Below, one piece after another: positions 1 through 10,740 of a stretch of 64,000 nt of DNA; positions within the stretch are counted from its first letter, which is position 1; each line of letters opens with the position of its first letter. The notes under the pieces are model-generated. The model made no database searches. It was not told the origin of the DNA and saw only the letters and a program-made list of their open reading frames with translations. This DNA comes from Budorcas taxicolor (lineage: Eukaryota > Chordata > Mammalia > Artiodactyla > Bovidae): positions 57,006,567-57,070,566 of the forward strand of contig NC_068912.1 in assembly GCF_023091745.1 (NCBI RefSeq), read 5' to 3'. Made by a program: the position numbers and the translations under genes.

Positions 1-111
1 GTTGGACCTCCCAGCTGGGGTTGTCTTGCATTCTTTCCCCGAAATTGCATGCTGCCATCTGCTGGCCAAATCCAGTCATCACACCCATGTTTTCAAGGTT
101 TCCAAATGAGG

Positions 112-316
112 GTGCGGTGCATGGGGTCGCTGGGAGTCGGACACGACTGAGCGCCTTCCCTTTCACTTTTCACTTTCATGCATTGGAGAAGGAAATGGCA
201 ACCCACTCCAGTGTCCTTGCCTGGAGAATCCTAGGGACGGGGGAGCCTGGTGGGCTGCAGTCCATGGGGTCGCAGAGTCAGACATGACTGAAGCGACTTA
301 GCCCCAGCAGCAGCAG
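112..316 (+). mobile_element. BOV-A2 SINE, 5'-truncated
   Basis: The body carries the second half of a BOV-A2 element: the pol III-derived A unit, the linker around 'cattggagaaggaaatgg', a second A unit, and a (CAG)n tail. A perfect 9-bp target-site duplication, caaatgagg, flanks it at 103-111 and 317-325, so this is one intact insertion that was already truncated when it landed. Short reading frames through it are chance. Confidence 0.9.
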
Positions 317-325
317 CAAATGAGG

Positions 326-877
326 CTCCAACTGTCTCTCACAACTGCTTCCCAAAACACCTTCAGGGGCTACCCCAGAGGTGAATTTAGCAGACAGACC
401 AACGTGACAAGTCTGTGGACCTTGGTTCAAAGCTAAGATGCTCAGGCAAAGACTGTTGGTGGTTGATTTCCACTCAGGAACGTAGAAGTGAGTTTCCATT
501 TCACTGTACTGGTGAAACCCCTCCACTAACTCTCCTCCTATCCTACAAGTATGCCATCTTGTCCAGAGCCACATGTTTTATACCCATCTCCATCTCCCAC
601 CAACCTGACACTGTTTCATCCATGAGACTTGAATTACCATAACAATCCTTTACAGGAACGTTTGGTAAAACAGCCACACTCAGAAAAGTCTTCTATATCC
701 TTCTCCCAGGTCTCCCAGAGACTCCGTTCAAGTTTTCCCAGTTGTCTCAGAGGTTCCTCTGCAACAATGGACTTAATCCAAAGACAGGTGCTGTTCCTCA
801 TGTCGTGTTCTCTTGGTATCTTTCAATCTGGAACATTCCTCACTTTTTGACTTTTATAACCTTGGCATCTGTTGGGG
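326..877. other. No feature recognised
   Basis: Unique-looking mixed-composition sequence. The reading frames are short, overlap on both strands and lack coding character. I see no repeat family that I can name. Confidence 0.5.
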
Positions 878-1290
878 TGCAGTCCCTGGCCTACAATCCT
901 TGTAGTTGCCCAGACTCAAGACCAAAGAAAGAGCCCAGAGACAGTGACAGGGACATCAGTGGCTTTTTGGATAAGGGATCTTACATGTCCAAAGCGAAGG
1001 GTGCTGGAGCAACATCCCACCATGGTCAGCAGACAGCAGGCAGGGCATGGCAGCAATCTCTGCTTCTTGGGGGAGAAGGGGACTACTATTTATAGGTGAA
1101 TTGACGTCAGGTTGGTTCATCTGTTATGAGGGGAAACCAGCAGCTAGCACAGGGGGCAAGCATGTAACCAGTTACTGATTAAGCCCTGTAATTAAGAGGC
1201 TAGATAGTCATGTGAGTGAAGCAGGAACTGGCAGAGCAGGAAATGAGCAGAGAGCAAGAGAACAGTCATCTCGAGTGACCTGACCATGCT
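878..1290 (-). mobile_element. ERV long terminal repeat (3' LTR), degraded
   Basis: This segment aligns by eye with 3138-3608 over its whole length. Both share the stretch near 'caagaccaaag', the TATA element ctataaatag (minus strand, 1086-1095 here) and the 'gagcaagagaacag' block near the far end. On the minus strand it follows a purine-rich tract, which fits a 3' LTR. The copies differ at many positions and by indels, so the provirus is old. LTR ends are estimated to within about 10 bp. Confidence 0.7.
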
Positions 1291-3137
1291 TTCCACCCCT
1301 ACATCCCCTTGCCGTCTTGGTCTGCCCCTTTTCCATGCTATCCCTGGGCTCAGGTATGTAGAGGTGCACTGCAACCCAGATACCACAAATGCAGTACAGA
1401 GACAGACAGCTAGAGAGTAAAAAGATGGGCAAACTTTGGAGCCAGGTGCTTGTTGGGTCAATTTTTTTCATGGAAGCCCAGAGGAGGATAACAAGGGTGT
1501 CTTACTGACCTCGCAAACTCATTTCACAGTGATGCCACTGTTATCCCTGAATCCTCAAATCCTAGTCAAGCCTCTGATCAGACTAGTGATGAAATGGAGA
1601 CATTTAACAGGCACAGTACAGGGAAGATTGTAACCATTAGCCAGACTTCAAGCAGTAACAGCATTCTAGGTCATACCACCCCTGCCCATGGGCTTTGTCC
1701 TGGCCAGCAGCACCGTCCTGCCTGTCCACCCTCAGTGCCCACAGCCAGGGCCGAATCAAGGAGAGGTGGCTTAACAACAGACCACAGTACAGTGGTGCCT
1801 GTCTCCAGTAGGGGCCCGGATTAGTTACCTTTGGAGTCTCAGACGGGCCAGGTAGAATATAGGTGAAACATGTTAAGTCTCTTTCTAATCCTATTCCCCA
1901 TGAAGAAGCAAACCCAAACCAACGGGGACTTACCTGCCAGCCCCAGGGCCTTTCTGTGGTGTGTTCCCCTCTGTGTAGACCCTGTGGCCAGGGTAAAAGT
2001 GACTTGTTGCCCTGACCCACAGTTGGCAGTGGTCCTTTGGTGGGCAGCAGTTGAAGTTGATGGCGTGGGCTGGTTGCCTCTGGGTTAACATGGCGCAAGC
2101 ACTGGGACAATTGCTCCTGGCGTGTGCCCATATGTTGGGGGCCTCAGCTGTTGTTGAAGTAGCCCCTTCATCCTTCCCATTAGTCTGGGAGCAGCAGGGT
2201 GGTGAGGCAGGTGGAAACACTAGTATATGACTTTTTATCAGCCCATTCCCAATGGGAATGGCCTTCATGGCTGGCAAACTGGGATCCTTGGTCACTGTCA
2301 GTACCGATGGGTGCCCTGTGTGTCATGCACAGCTGTTAACACTAGAGCCTGAACACTGGTTCTTCTGGTTGCCTGATGGCTCGGGTACTCCTGTTGTGAC
2401 ATCTTCTGCCTGTTGGAAGGCACTGTAGGGTGCAAACTGCGGCTGTTCCATCACACTGCAACCTTCCAGAGCTGAGGACAGAAGTCCAAGGGCACTCTGT
2501 TATTTCTCTGTTACCATAGTTACCACAGGCCCCAAGCAAACCCTTCCAGGTAACTGTGTGTGTGCTTAGGTGCTCAATCGTGCCCGACTCTTTGTGACTC
2601 CATGGATTGTAGCCCAACAAGCTCCTCTGCTCATGTGATTCTTCAGGCAAGAATGCTGAAGTGGGTTGCCATTTTCTTCCCGAGCCAGGGATCAAACCAC
2701 TGCTTTCCTACATTTCAGGCAGATTCTTTACCGTCTGAGCCACCAAGTAACTGGCCACGTCCAATTTGCAAGCCTGTCCCTGAGTTAACATCCCTAAAGC
2801 CTGAGTCTGTAACTGTTTAGGAGTGGTGGGTATCCTTGTATTTTGTAGGTAATCCAAGTCCTTTCATTTTGTCTGTATTCACCAGCCACCCTCATGCCGT
2901 CAGATGAGCCGTGAGCATGGTTTAAATTGGAAAGAGACGAAGGTTTATAGAGTATCATCAATATAACGGAAGAGGAAAACATCTCTCCTGGTGTTCAACC
3001 GCCACAGGCCCCACAGGCTAGTGGCCAATCACCTCAGGGTGACCTGCACAACTTTCTGTTTCTTGTCCTTATTTCCTGACTTCTCAGCCCCCACAGGAGT
3101 TTCCTTGGCCTCTTGACTGGCTCACCAATGGCCAGGT
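1291..3137 (-). mobile_element. ERV internal region with integrase remnant, broken
   Basis: This lies between two LTR copies. On the minus strand it ends in a polypurine tract (1291-1310) next to the 3' LTR. Near 2276-2296 the minus strand reads SDQGSQF, matching the second catalytic Asp motif of retroviral integrases. About 35 codons later, in another frame, a block resembles the region around the catalytic Glu, but Gly appears where Glu is expected. Stops and frameshifts interrupt everything, gag and env are not recognisable, and a SINE is inserted at 2557-2746. It cannot make protein. The class is not determined. Confidence 0.6.
2557..2746 (-). mobile_element. Bov-tA SINE inside ERV
   Basis: A minus-strand Bov-tA element with a GT-rich (complement of CA) tail, A unit and tRNA-derived head. 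The 7-bp repeat gtaactg flanks it at 2550-2556 and 2747-2753, consistent with a target-site duplication. It interrupts the ERV internal region and so postdates it. Confidence 0.85.
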
Positions 3138-3608
3138 TGCACCCGCAGGCCTGCAAGTCTTGTAGCTGCCCAGCTTCAAGACCAAAGATAGAGCCCAAAG
3201 ACAGTGACAGAGACATCTGTGGTTTAATAGATGGGGGTCCTAACATGCCTGAAGCAAAGTCCTGGGGTGAAACCGCATCGTGTGTGGCAGAAAACAGTCA
3301 GGACGTGACAGCTGTGCTACCTGGGAGAAAAGGAGGCTACTATTTATAGGGGGAACTGACATCAAGTCGACCCATAAGTTTCCAGGGAGGCCAGCAGCTG
3401 GGGCACCTGCTTCATAGCCCCTCAAGTTAACAACCATCACAAGGGGCAGCGCTTTCCCTTTAGTAAACAAGCAGGTGGAGCTGTTCTGGCCGCAGGGGCA
3501 AGGGGCAAGCACGTTCGTGTGAGCAGAGTGTAGGTGAAACAGGGACTAGTCGAGCAGGGAAAGTACAGAGAGCAAGAGAACAGCCATCTGGACCGGCTTG
3601 ACCATACA
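3138..3608 (-). mobile_element. ERV long terminal repeat (5' LTR), degraded
   Basis: The partner of the LTR at 878-1290 and slightly longer. On the minus strand it contains ctataaatag (3340-3349), a TATA-box match, and attaaa (3223-3228) about 110 bp downstream, a plausible poly(A) signal. The first bases beyond it on the minus strand do not match a primer-binding site that I can name. Confidence 0.7.
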
Positions 3609-3867
3609 GCATTTTTAAAAAGTGAAATCTACATTCATTTTGTAGAACGTCCCTCAGTTTGGGTTGTCTGATGCTGTCTCATGATAAAACCCAGCTTATG
3701 CATTTTGAGCCAAAACAGAGCACATGCTGTTTTTTCATTGTCTCATATCTGACGGAACACAGATGGTACACTATTTGTTTATGACAGTGTAAATTTTAAT
3801 CACTTTCATTCAGATAGTATCTGTCTGATTCCTCTGTTATGACGTTTCTTTATTTCCCTTTGTGACT

Positions 3868-4372
3868 ATGTCAGTTTTCTATTGCTTCTGTAACAAATTA
3901 CCACAAACTTCATGATTTAAAACAATACACATGTATTATGTTATAGTTTTAGAAGTCAGAAGGCTGACCGGTCTCACTGAGTTAAAATCAGTGTCACAGG
4001 GCTGTGTTAATTCTGGAGGCTTTAAGGGAGGCTCTGTTTCCTTGCTTTTTCCAGATTTTGTAGGCCACCTGCATGCCTTGGCTTGTGGTCCTTCTTCCCG
4101 TCCTCAAAGCTAGCAGCTTAGCATCTTCAAGCCTTCCTCTAACTCGGACCTCTGCTCTGTCATCACACCCCCCTCTCTGACTCCCCTGCCTCTCTCTTTC
4201 ATTTATAAGGACCCTTGTGATTCCACTGGGCCCACCTGGATGAACTCCCCAGATTAAGATCATCACCTTCATCACACCTGCAAAGTCCCTTTCACCAGGT
4301 AAGGAAACGTATCCACAGCTTCCAGGATAGTATCTGAGCATCTTTCAGGGACTATTATACTGCCTTCCACGG
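3868..4372. mobile_element. Old mammalian LTR-type repeat (MLT2-like)
   Basis: The order of blocks (ctattgcttctgtaacaaat near the start, 'ttaaaacaatac', 'ggaccttgtgatt'-like and 'tgcaaagtccctttcacc' near the end) matches a roughly 500-bp interspersed LTR known from many placental mammals. It starts near TGT and ends near a CA-type end, and looks like a solo LTR. The repeat call is fairly secure. The family name is from memory. Confidence 0.55.
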
Positions 4373-5161
4373 TTACTAATCTTTTTCTTGGAAAGATACT
4401 TTGAGACCATGAAAACTTCTGTTACTTAACCTACTTCCACCAACTAGTTTTAGCATCCTTTGATGTTTCTTGCCTGATTAATGATTGCCAGATGACGGTT
4501 TTCTACTACTATCATTCATTTTACATTTAGTAATTGGCTTTCTACTATGAGGGGAGCTTTCTCCTCTCTCCATTTATTTATCCTTTTCATTCATTCATTT
4601 ATATCAATGTGGACTCATAGGTTCCTTATTTTGTTCAAAAGATTATGATCCATTACTATTGGCATTTTTTTGGTGTTGAATTATCTCAGACTTGGCCAGT
4701 GGAAGCTCCTTCAAGCCCCCTTTCATGCCCTTTTAATATTTCTTGTCATTCTTTGAGCACTTTCTTCCTTTGTGTCAGAAGATAGTTTAGGCTCATCTTT
4801 TCACTTCTTTGCTCACTCCTGGAGTCAGCCATTCTCCAAGGAGCCCTGGTTCCTTTTAGTGGAGAAAAGTGTTTGGAAACCAAGATCTGGGCACTACATG
4901 TGCTCATTGCTACTAGGGAATCACTGCTCCCAATTCCTTTCAATTGACAGAACTAGGAAACGTGTACATGCACACAGAGTCACACACAGTCACACACACC
5001 CCCACCCCTCTCTATTCCTTTCTCTGTATGTGTTGAAAACCAAGAGTTTGTAGAGACACCTGCAACTCTACTTTACCACCACAGGTTCATTTTAGGTTTT
5101 CTTCTTTCTATATTGCTGCCATCTTTGTGAGAAAACTGATTTGGAATCACCCTCTGAGTAA
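4373..5161. other. No gene; AT-rich unique sequence
   Basis: No coding signal was seen. There is a short CA-rich stretch near 4969-5005. The rest is ordinary intergenic sequence. Confidence 0.5.
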
Positions 5162-5170
5162 CCCTCACTT

Positions 5171-5377
5171 TGGCTTCCCAGGTGGCTCAGTGGTAAAGAA
5201 CCCACCCGCTGATGAAGAAGACATGGATTCTATCCTTGGCTCAGGAAGATCCCCTGGAGAGGGAGATGGCAGCTTGCCCCAGTATTCTTGCCTGGGAAAT
5301 CCTATGGACAGAGGAGCCTGGCAGACTACAGTCTCTGGGGTCATAAACAGTTGCAAATTCTTGAGCATGAGCATGAT
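5171..5377 (+). mobile_element. Bov-tA SINE
   Basis: Full tRNA-derived head (ggcttcccaggtggctcag) and A unit in plus orientation. A perfect 9-bp target-site duplication, ccctcactt, lies at 5162-5170 and 5378-5386. The 3' end is diverged. Confidence 0.9.
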
Positions 5378-5524
5378 CCCTCACTTACCCTCAGCCCATT
5401 TACTTATCTGCTTGATCTTCCTGTGTAAATGCTTTTTAATTCAGCTGTGTGCTGTCCCTGTCTACCCCAGCTCAGGCTGCCTTCTCCACTCTGACTGACT
5501 GCCTTGTTTGGGCCTATCTAATGG

Positions 5525-5690
5525 GATGACAGAGGATGAGATGGCTGGATAGCATCACCCACTCGATGGACATGAGTTTGAGTGAACTCTGGGAGTTGGT
5601 GATGGACAGGGAGGCCTGGTGTGCTCCGATTCATGGGATTGCAAAGAGTCAGACACGACTGAGCGACTGAACTGAACTGAACTGAACTGA
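5525..5690 (+). mobile_element. BovB LINE 3' end, truncated
   Basis: The last ~165 bp of BovB, running from the Arg-rich 'acagaggatgagatgg' region through the terminal gactgagcgactgaactga repeats. No clear target-site duplication. Confidence 0.9.
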
Positions 5691-5733
5691 ATGGCTTTTT
5701 AAGGAAGAAAGAAGGGAAGAAAGGCAGACAGGC

Positions 5734-5760
5734 AATATATATATAATATATATATTATAT
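5734..5760. repeat. AT dinucleotide-rich simple repeat
   Basis: An interrupted (AT)n run between a purine-rich stretch (GAAG-rich, 5700-5730) and a T run. Confidence 0.85.
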
Positions 5761-5895
5761 TTTTTTAAGGGAAAAGAAGGAAATGAAAGAAGAGAAAATC
5801 ATGTACATTTTTAATAGAACTATTTATCACTGTTGTAATTATTTGTTTGTTTAATGGTAATTTTCTCCGCTAAAATTTAAATTCCATGTAGACAA

Positions 5896-6829
5896 TGGAA
5901 CAACAGACTAGTTCCAAATAGGAAAAGGAGTATGTCAAGGCTGTATATTGTCACCCTGCTAATTTAACTTCTATGCAGAGTACATCACGAGAAACGCTGG
6001 GCTGGCGGAAGCACAATCTGGAATCAAGATTGCCAGGAGAAATATCAATAACCTCAGATATGCAGATGACACCACCCTTATGGCAGAAAGTGAAGAGGAA
6101 CTAAAAAGCCTCTCGATGAAAGTGAAAGAGGAGAGTGAAAAAGTTAGCTTAAAGCTTAACATTCAGAAAACTAAGATCATGGCATCTGGTCCCATCACTT
6201 CATGACAAATAGATGGGGAAACAGTGGCTGACTTTATTTTTCTGGGCTCCAAAATCACTGCAGATGGTGACAGCAGCCATGAAATTAAAAGACGCTTACT
6301 CCTTGGAAGAAAAGTTATGACCAACCTAGACAGCATATTGAAAAGCAGAGACATTACTTTGCCAACAAAGGTCCATCTAGTCAAGGCTATGGTTGTTCCT
6401 GTGGTCATGTATGGATGTGAGAGTTGGACTGTGAAGAAAGCTGAGCGCCGAAGAATTGATGCTTTTGAACTGTGGTGTTGGAGAAGACTCTTGAGAGTCC
6501 CTTGGACTGCAAGGAGATCCAACCAGTCCATTCTGAAGGAAATCAGTCCTGGGTGTTCATTGGAAGGACTGATGTTGAAGCTGAAACTCCAGTACTTTGG
6601 CCACCTCATGCAAAGACCTGACTCATTTGAAAAGACCCTGATGCTGGGAAAGATTGAGGGCAGGAGGAGAAGGGGACGACAGAGGATGAGATGGCTGGAT
6701 GGCATCACCGACTCAATGGACATGCGTTTGGGTGAACTCTGCGAGTTGGTGATGGAGAGGTAGGCCTCGCATGTTGTGGTTCATGGGATTGCAAGGAGTC
6801 AGACACGACTGAGCGACTGAACTGAACTG
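5896..6829 (+). mobile_element. BovB LINE, 5'-truncated, ORF2 C-terminal half
   Basis: Encodes the distal reverse transcriptase and C-terminal region of BovB ORF2. The catalytic YADD motif is intact at 6059-6070. The frame then hits an in-frame TGA at 6203-6205 (a Trp codon in the other copies here) and resumes to a stop near 6760. The 3' end carries the usual actgaactga tail. The short direct repeat agacaa (5890-5895 and 6830-6835) may be the target-site duplication. Dead on arrival because of 5' truncation, and further decayed. Confidence 0.93.
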
Positions 6830-6835
6830 AGACAA

Positions 6836-8103
6836 CGATCATGTCTGCCTTGCTCACTATGGACTGAATCCCCAGGGCCTAACACAATGCCTAGCAAGCA
6901 CATAAATAAATACTTAATATGCTTTTGAATAAATGATTTTCATATAAAGCAACAATAACAAAATTATAACTATTAAACAATTTATAATACAACCAAGTGT
7001 TCTAATTGCCTAAGCAATTACCACTGTCTACGTTGCTCAAATCATCTTATCATCTTCGACTTTTTTTAACCATAAACTAAAATTTGACACCTTAAATAAA
7101 CGTGCTTCCCACCCCTGCACAACGTTTTTCCCTCCAAGGATGAGTTCCCTGGGGGAAGGAGATATCTTCTCTTTTACTAAACTTTTGTGAAATATTTCTT
7201 TAGTTTTGGAGTCTATTTAGTTATTTCAAACAGATTTTCAAAAATAAGAATTTCAGTACAAAGTCATATCTCAAGACAACTTCAAATGTCACTGTCCCAA
7301 AGTATTTGATAGAATGGATGTTGGCACAGGCAAAACAATGGAATGTTCCAGAGTCTTGTTGTGAGAAATAACTGCTGTCATACCTAGCCTTGCACCAACA
7401 TAAGAGGCAAATTCCTTCATGCCAGGCCTGTCCCTTCATTCTCCTGCTAGCAGCTTTTAAATGGCTGTAATTATTTGTTCCCAGCTTCTACCAGCAAATG
7501 TCAAAGACAGTCTTAACTACACAGTGTTTGCTTCTCCCCTCTGATTTCCTCTCAGAGATGAAGTTCTAATGCATTTGTGCTTTCCTCAAGTTAAAGGCAT
7601 CCTTTTCAGTGACTGATGAAATAAACAGCTGGACCCTTTCAGAGGCGCCTTGAAAGTGAGGGTTTGTGCTGAAGCACAGCTGCTGTCAGTGCTCAGAGTG
7701 GTTGCTCAGCACAAAGGGCTACAACTTTGGGCAGAAAGAGCCATGCTTTTCCGTCTCTCAGAAAACCTGCCTTTCAGGGGTCACTCTGGTTCAGTGGAAA
7801 ACAGCCTAAGTGGTGCTGCCTCCCAGAAATGATAACATCAGCCAGGAGAGCAGGAAGGGAGATGAGCTCGAGAATTCAGGTTGCTTTTTGTGCCAGGACC
7901 TCTCAGTTGACCACTGGTCTCTGTGATGAGCCCACCCACCAAGCCCCCAACATCCCAGCTTCAGCCATGGCTGTATGGCTGTATAGACCCAGAGAAAGTA
8001 AGATTTGAAATCCAAGGGCTGCTTCTGACTCCAGGCCCTGGGGAGAGCAATGAACCTACCTCCCTGGTATTAACTGTCTCATCTGCAACCAGACTTTCTA
8101 ACC
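6836..8103. other. No gene; unique AT-rich to mixed sequence
   Basis: No repeat family or gene recognised. This starts an 8.3-kb interval that lacks young ruminant insertions. Confidence 0.5.
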
Positions 8104-8267
8104 CAGTGGTTCTCAACCCTGGCTGCTCAGAATCATTTCATTAAAATCCTAGTGTCCAAGAACCACCTGCAAAGACCCCAAGTTAGTTGGTTCAGGAGGG
8201 GCCAACCACAAGTTCATTCACAACTGGCCCAATGATTTCTCTGTGCAGCCAGGGCTGAGAACCACTG
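8104..8267 (+). mobile_element. MER5A-type hAT DNA transposon remnant
   Basis: A non-autonomous element with near-perfect terminal inverted repeats: cagtggttctcaaccctggc at the left, and at the right gcagccagggctgagaacc followed by actg. The internal sequence is degraded. The 8-bp duplication expected for hAT elements is no longer visible. Confidence 0.85.
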
Positions 8268-8339
8268 TCCCCAGGCTTGGTCCTCCTGTAGGCTTGTGAG
8301 GGTGAGCCAAGAACACCAGGGAGCCTAAGCTCAGTGACT

Positions 8340-8510
8340 CCACCTTGGTGCACGTTAGAATCACCTAGGGAATTTCCTAAAATTCCACTGCCCCAGATGA
8401 ATTTTATCATATCCCTGGAAGTGGTTCTATGATCTGCACTTTTTAAAACCCCTCAGGAGATTAAAATGGGCAGCCAAATCTGAGAGCCATGGAGCTCTTC
8501 TGATTTTCCC
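8340..8510 (+). mobile_element. MER5-like hAT fragment
   Basis: Contains 'gttagaatcacctaggga' and the 'gatctgcactttttaaaa' block typical of MER5/MER20-type elements, without clear termini. Confidence 0.5.
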
Positions 8511-8525
8511 AGTATGCTCTGAGAT

Positions 8526-8816
8526 GGTGCTTCTCAAACTACTGCTGAAAGACTAGCTTTGAGTTTTGTATTTGTTTTTAAACTTTTCATCCTTTGCTGA
8601 CTAATACTTTTGTAAAATACAAGAAAAATAAATCACTAGCAAAGTGGAGATTTTAAAAGCAGACATAGAAGATAAACCCCAGATATTTTAATTATTAGAT
8701 TGAAAGACACAGCATTGCTTTTGAAAGTTTCTAAACGGTCTCCATTTCTGTACTTAGGGATTGTTTACAGTTTGTGAACCTGAGCTGGTCTGTGGGCCAC
8801 ACTTTGAGAAACAGTG
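8526..8816. mobile_element. hAT-like element with short terminal inverted repeats
   Basis: The left end gtgcttctcaaac is complementary to the right end around actttgagaaacagtgc (about 8800-8816). This is the Charlie/MER-type terminus. The interior is AT-rich and not recognised. Confidence 0.45.
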
Positions 8817-8959
8817 CTCTGAGGAACACCATTACAGGAACTGTAGATAGATGCTGTATGGTGGGAGGAGGGATTAGATAGATTTGATAAATATAATAGA
8901 TTGTATACAGTCATCCAGTCCCACCAGGTCTTCCCTAAATGGACTGGGGTCTGTCCACT

Positions 8960-9455
8960 CTTGCCCACTGGCTCTACCTGAATACCTGCTCTTTACCCCT
9001 GAAACGAGAATGATAGTACTGAAATCCAAATCCAATCATGTCATTTCACTGCCTATGAACTTCTTTGGCTACCACTGTTGGCTGTCACTCCCCATCTGTC
9101 CACTCTGAGTTAGTAACAATTCCCGGTGTATACAGAAGCTTCTTCTAGCTGTCCCCACCTCTCCATCTCACTCTGTCCTCTCTGGCTAACTCAGCCTTCA
9201 GAGTCAGCCTAGATGTCCCCTCCCTGGGAAACTTTCTCCACCCACTCAATTTAGGGTGGGGATCCCTCTTCTGTGATCCCTCAGGACCAGTCATCATCCA
9301 TTCTGTGTTGTGATTGGCTGTTGACCCACTAGATGTGAATTCCTTCAAGACAGGATTTATGTCCTACTCACTGTTCTATCCTTAGTACCTGGTGTCCTGC
9401 CTAGAATAGATAAGCTAATCAATAAACACTTATTGAAAAAGATGGATTAATCAAT
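8960..9455 (+). mobile_element. L2-type LINE 3' fragment
   Basis: The order of blocks matches the 3' end of an ancient L2-type LINE: 'tgggaaactttctccacc', a 'tagatgtgaattccttcaag' block, 'ggatttatgtcctactc', and a terminal 'caataaacacttattg'. Strongly diverged. Confidence 0.6.
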
Positions 9456-10504
9456 AAACAAAATGAACCCAGGCCAAGGGGCCCTGGAAGAGCTAGAAGA
9501 TTGCATTTCAGCATCTCAGAAACCCCCCAGATCCAGCAAGGACCTCCATTTCAAACTTCATCATCAATCCAGTCACCCAAGGGCTTTCCTTTTTCCTGTT
9601 CTTAGGATTCTGACTCTCTACTCAGCTCTTCAGGACGATACCTCTGCTGGACCATTGGCCTGATTTGTAGTTTCGGTTTTACTTTTTTGAAGCTGCCTCT
9701 CAGATCATTGTCAGAGTCATAGTTCCCACCCCAAGGATCTGGGGTCCTCATCTCCTGACTCTAGATCAGCAGGCTGGGCTCCTACTTTTCCTGGTGGAGT
9801 CAGGGCATCATCACTAGGCCACTGCACCTCCTTAGACCAATCACCTAGGCCAGGTTGATCTGGCCCATGCAGAGAGGGGCTTTCTGAGCCTTATGAAACT
9901 ATAAACCTGTTGGGCTGGTTATTCCCTGCTTGTCCCTCTGCACTCATTCTCCATCCTCCTCTGTCTGCTCTGCCCATCACGTTGGCTCCTGTGCCCTGTG
10001 GGTTCCTGATGGATTCAGCTAACATGGGGCACCAGAGGGGATTGGAGGTAGGGAGGAAGGAGAAGCCTGGAATGCGTTCCTTGGCTCCATCCTGTTGGGT
10101 GGGGTTTGGTATTGCCTGGATTCCTCCACCACCACAGCTCTTGTGGGATGGTTTCTCTTCCAGGGTGCCAGCTCTCACAGCTTCAGGTTGTGGGTGGCAA
10201 CAGCTTCCTGCCTCTGTGAGTCCCTGATACTTCACGGGCTCCTGTTGATTCACTTCACTTTGCTCCATACCTCTGTTAGTACTCTCTCCATGAAACCTTC
10301 TTTAATTCAGCCTTTGAGTGCACCATCTGTGTCTTGCCAGGACTCTGTCTGATGAGATTCCCTTCTTGTACAGCAACTAGAACCATCTCCTGAGCCAGTC
10401 CAGTGCTTTTTCCACCCCACTGTCATCACTTCCCTTACTCTGGAATCTAGAACCTAAATAGTACATGTAATAATAATACAAAACAACAGCAACAACAATA
10501 ATAA
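9456..10504. other. No gene recognised
   Basis: Mixed-composition unique sequence. The longest reading frames (about 125 codons on minus and 105 on plus near 9.9-10.3 kb) overlap antiparallel and lack conserved motifs. A short AAT/AAC-rich run lies at 10470-10505. Confidence 0.5.
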
Positions 10505-10740
10505 TTGTTATCATTTGAGTTTTTCTTATATGCTAAGCATTGTGCTAACTGAATGAGCTCCTTGTATTCTTACCCCAAGCCTGTAAGGCAGGTATTACTT
10601 ACTATCCTCATTTTAAAAATAAACACCCTGAATACAAAGAGTGAGTAATCTGGCAGAATTCACACAGAAAGTAAATAGCAGAGCAGGGGTTTCTGTCTGG
10701 CTCTTTGACTCCAAGACTGGTGCTTTGATAACTATGAGGA
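10505..10740 (-). mobile_element. MIR SINE
   Basis: The reverse complement of MIR is visible: 'tatgctaagcattgtgcta', 'cctcattttaaaaataa', then 'agtaaatagcagagcaggg' and the tRNA-like end. Confidence 0.75.

Noticed and set aside
1637..2131. 164-codon minus-strand reading frame as a possible gene
   Set aside because: It lies within the broken ERV interior, has no start context or domain, and the recognisable integrase trace is in other frames.
878..3608. Two ~420-470-bp direct repeats as a segmental duplication
   Set aside because: The TATA motif, polypurine tract and integrase motif between them fit LTRs better.
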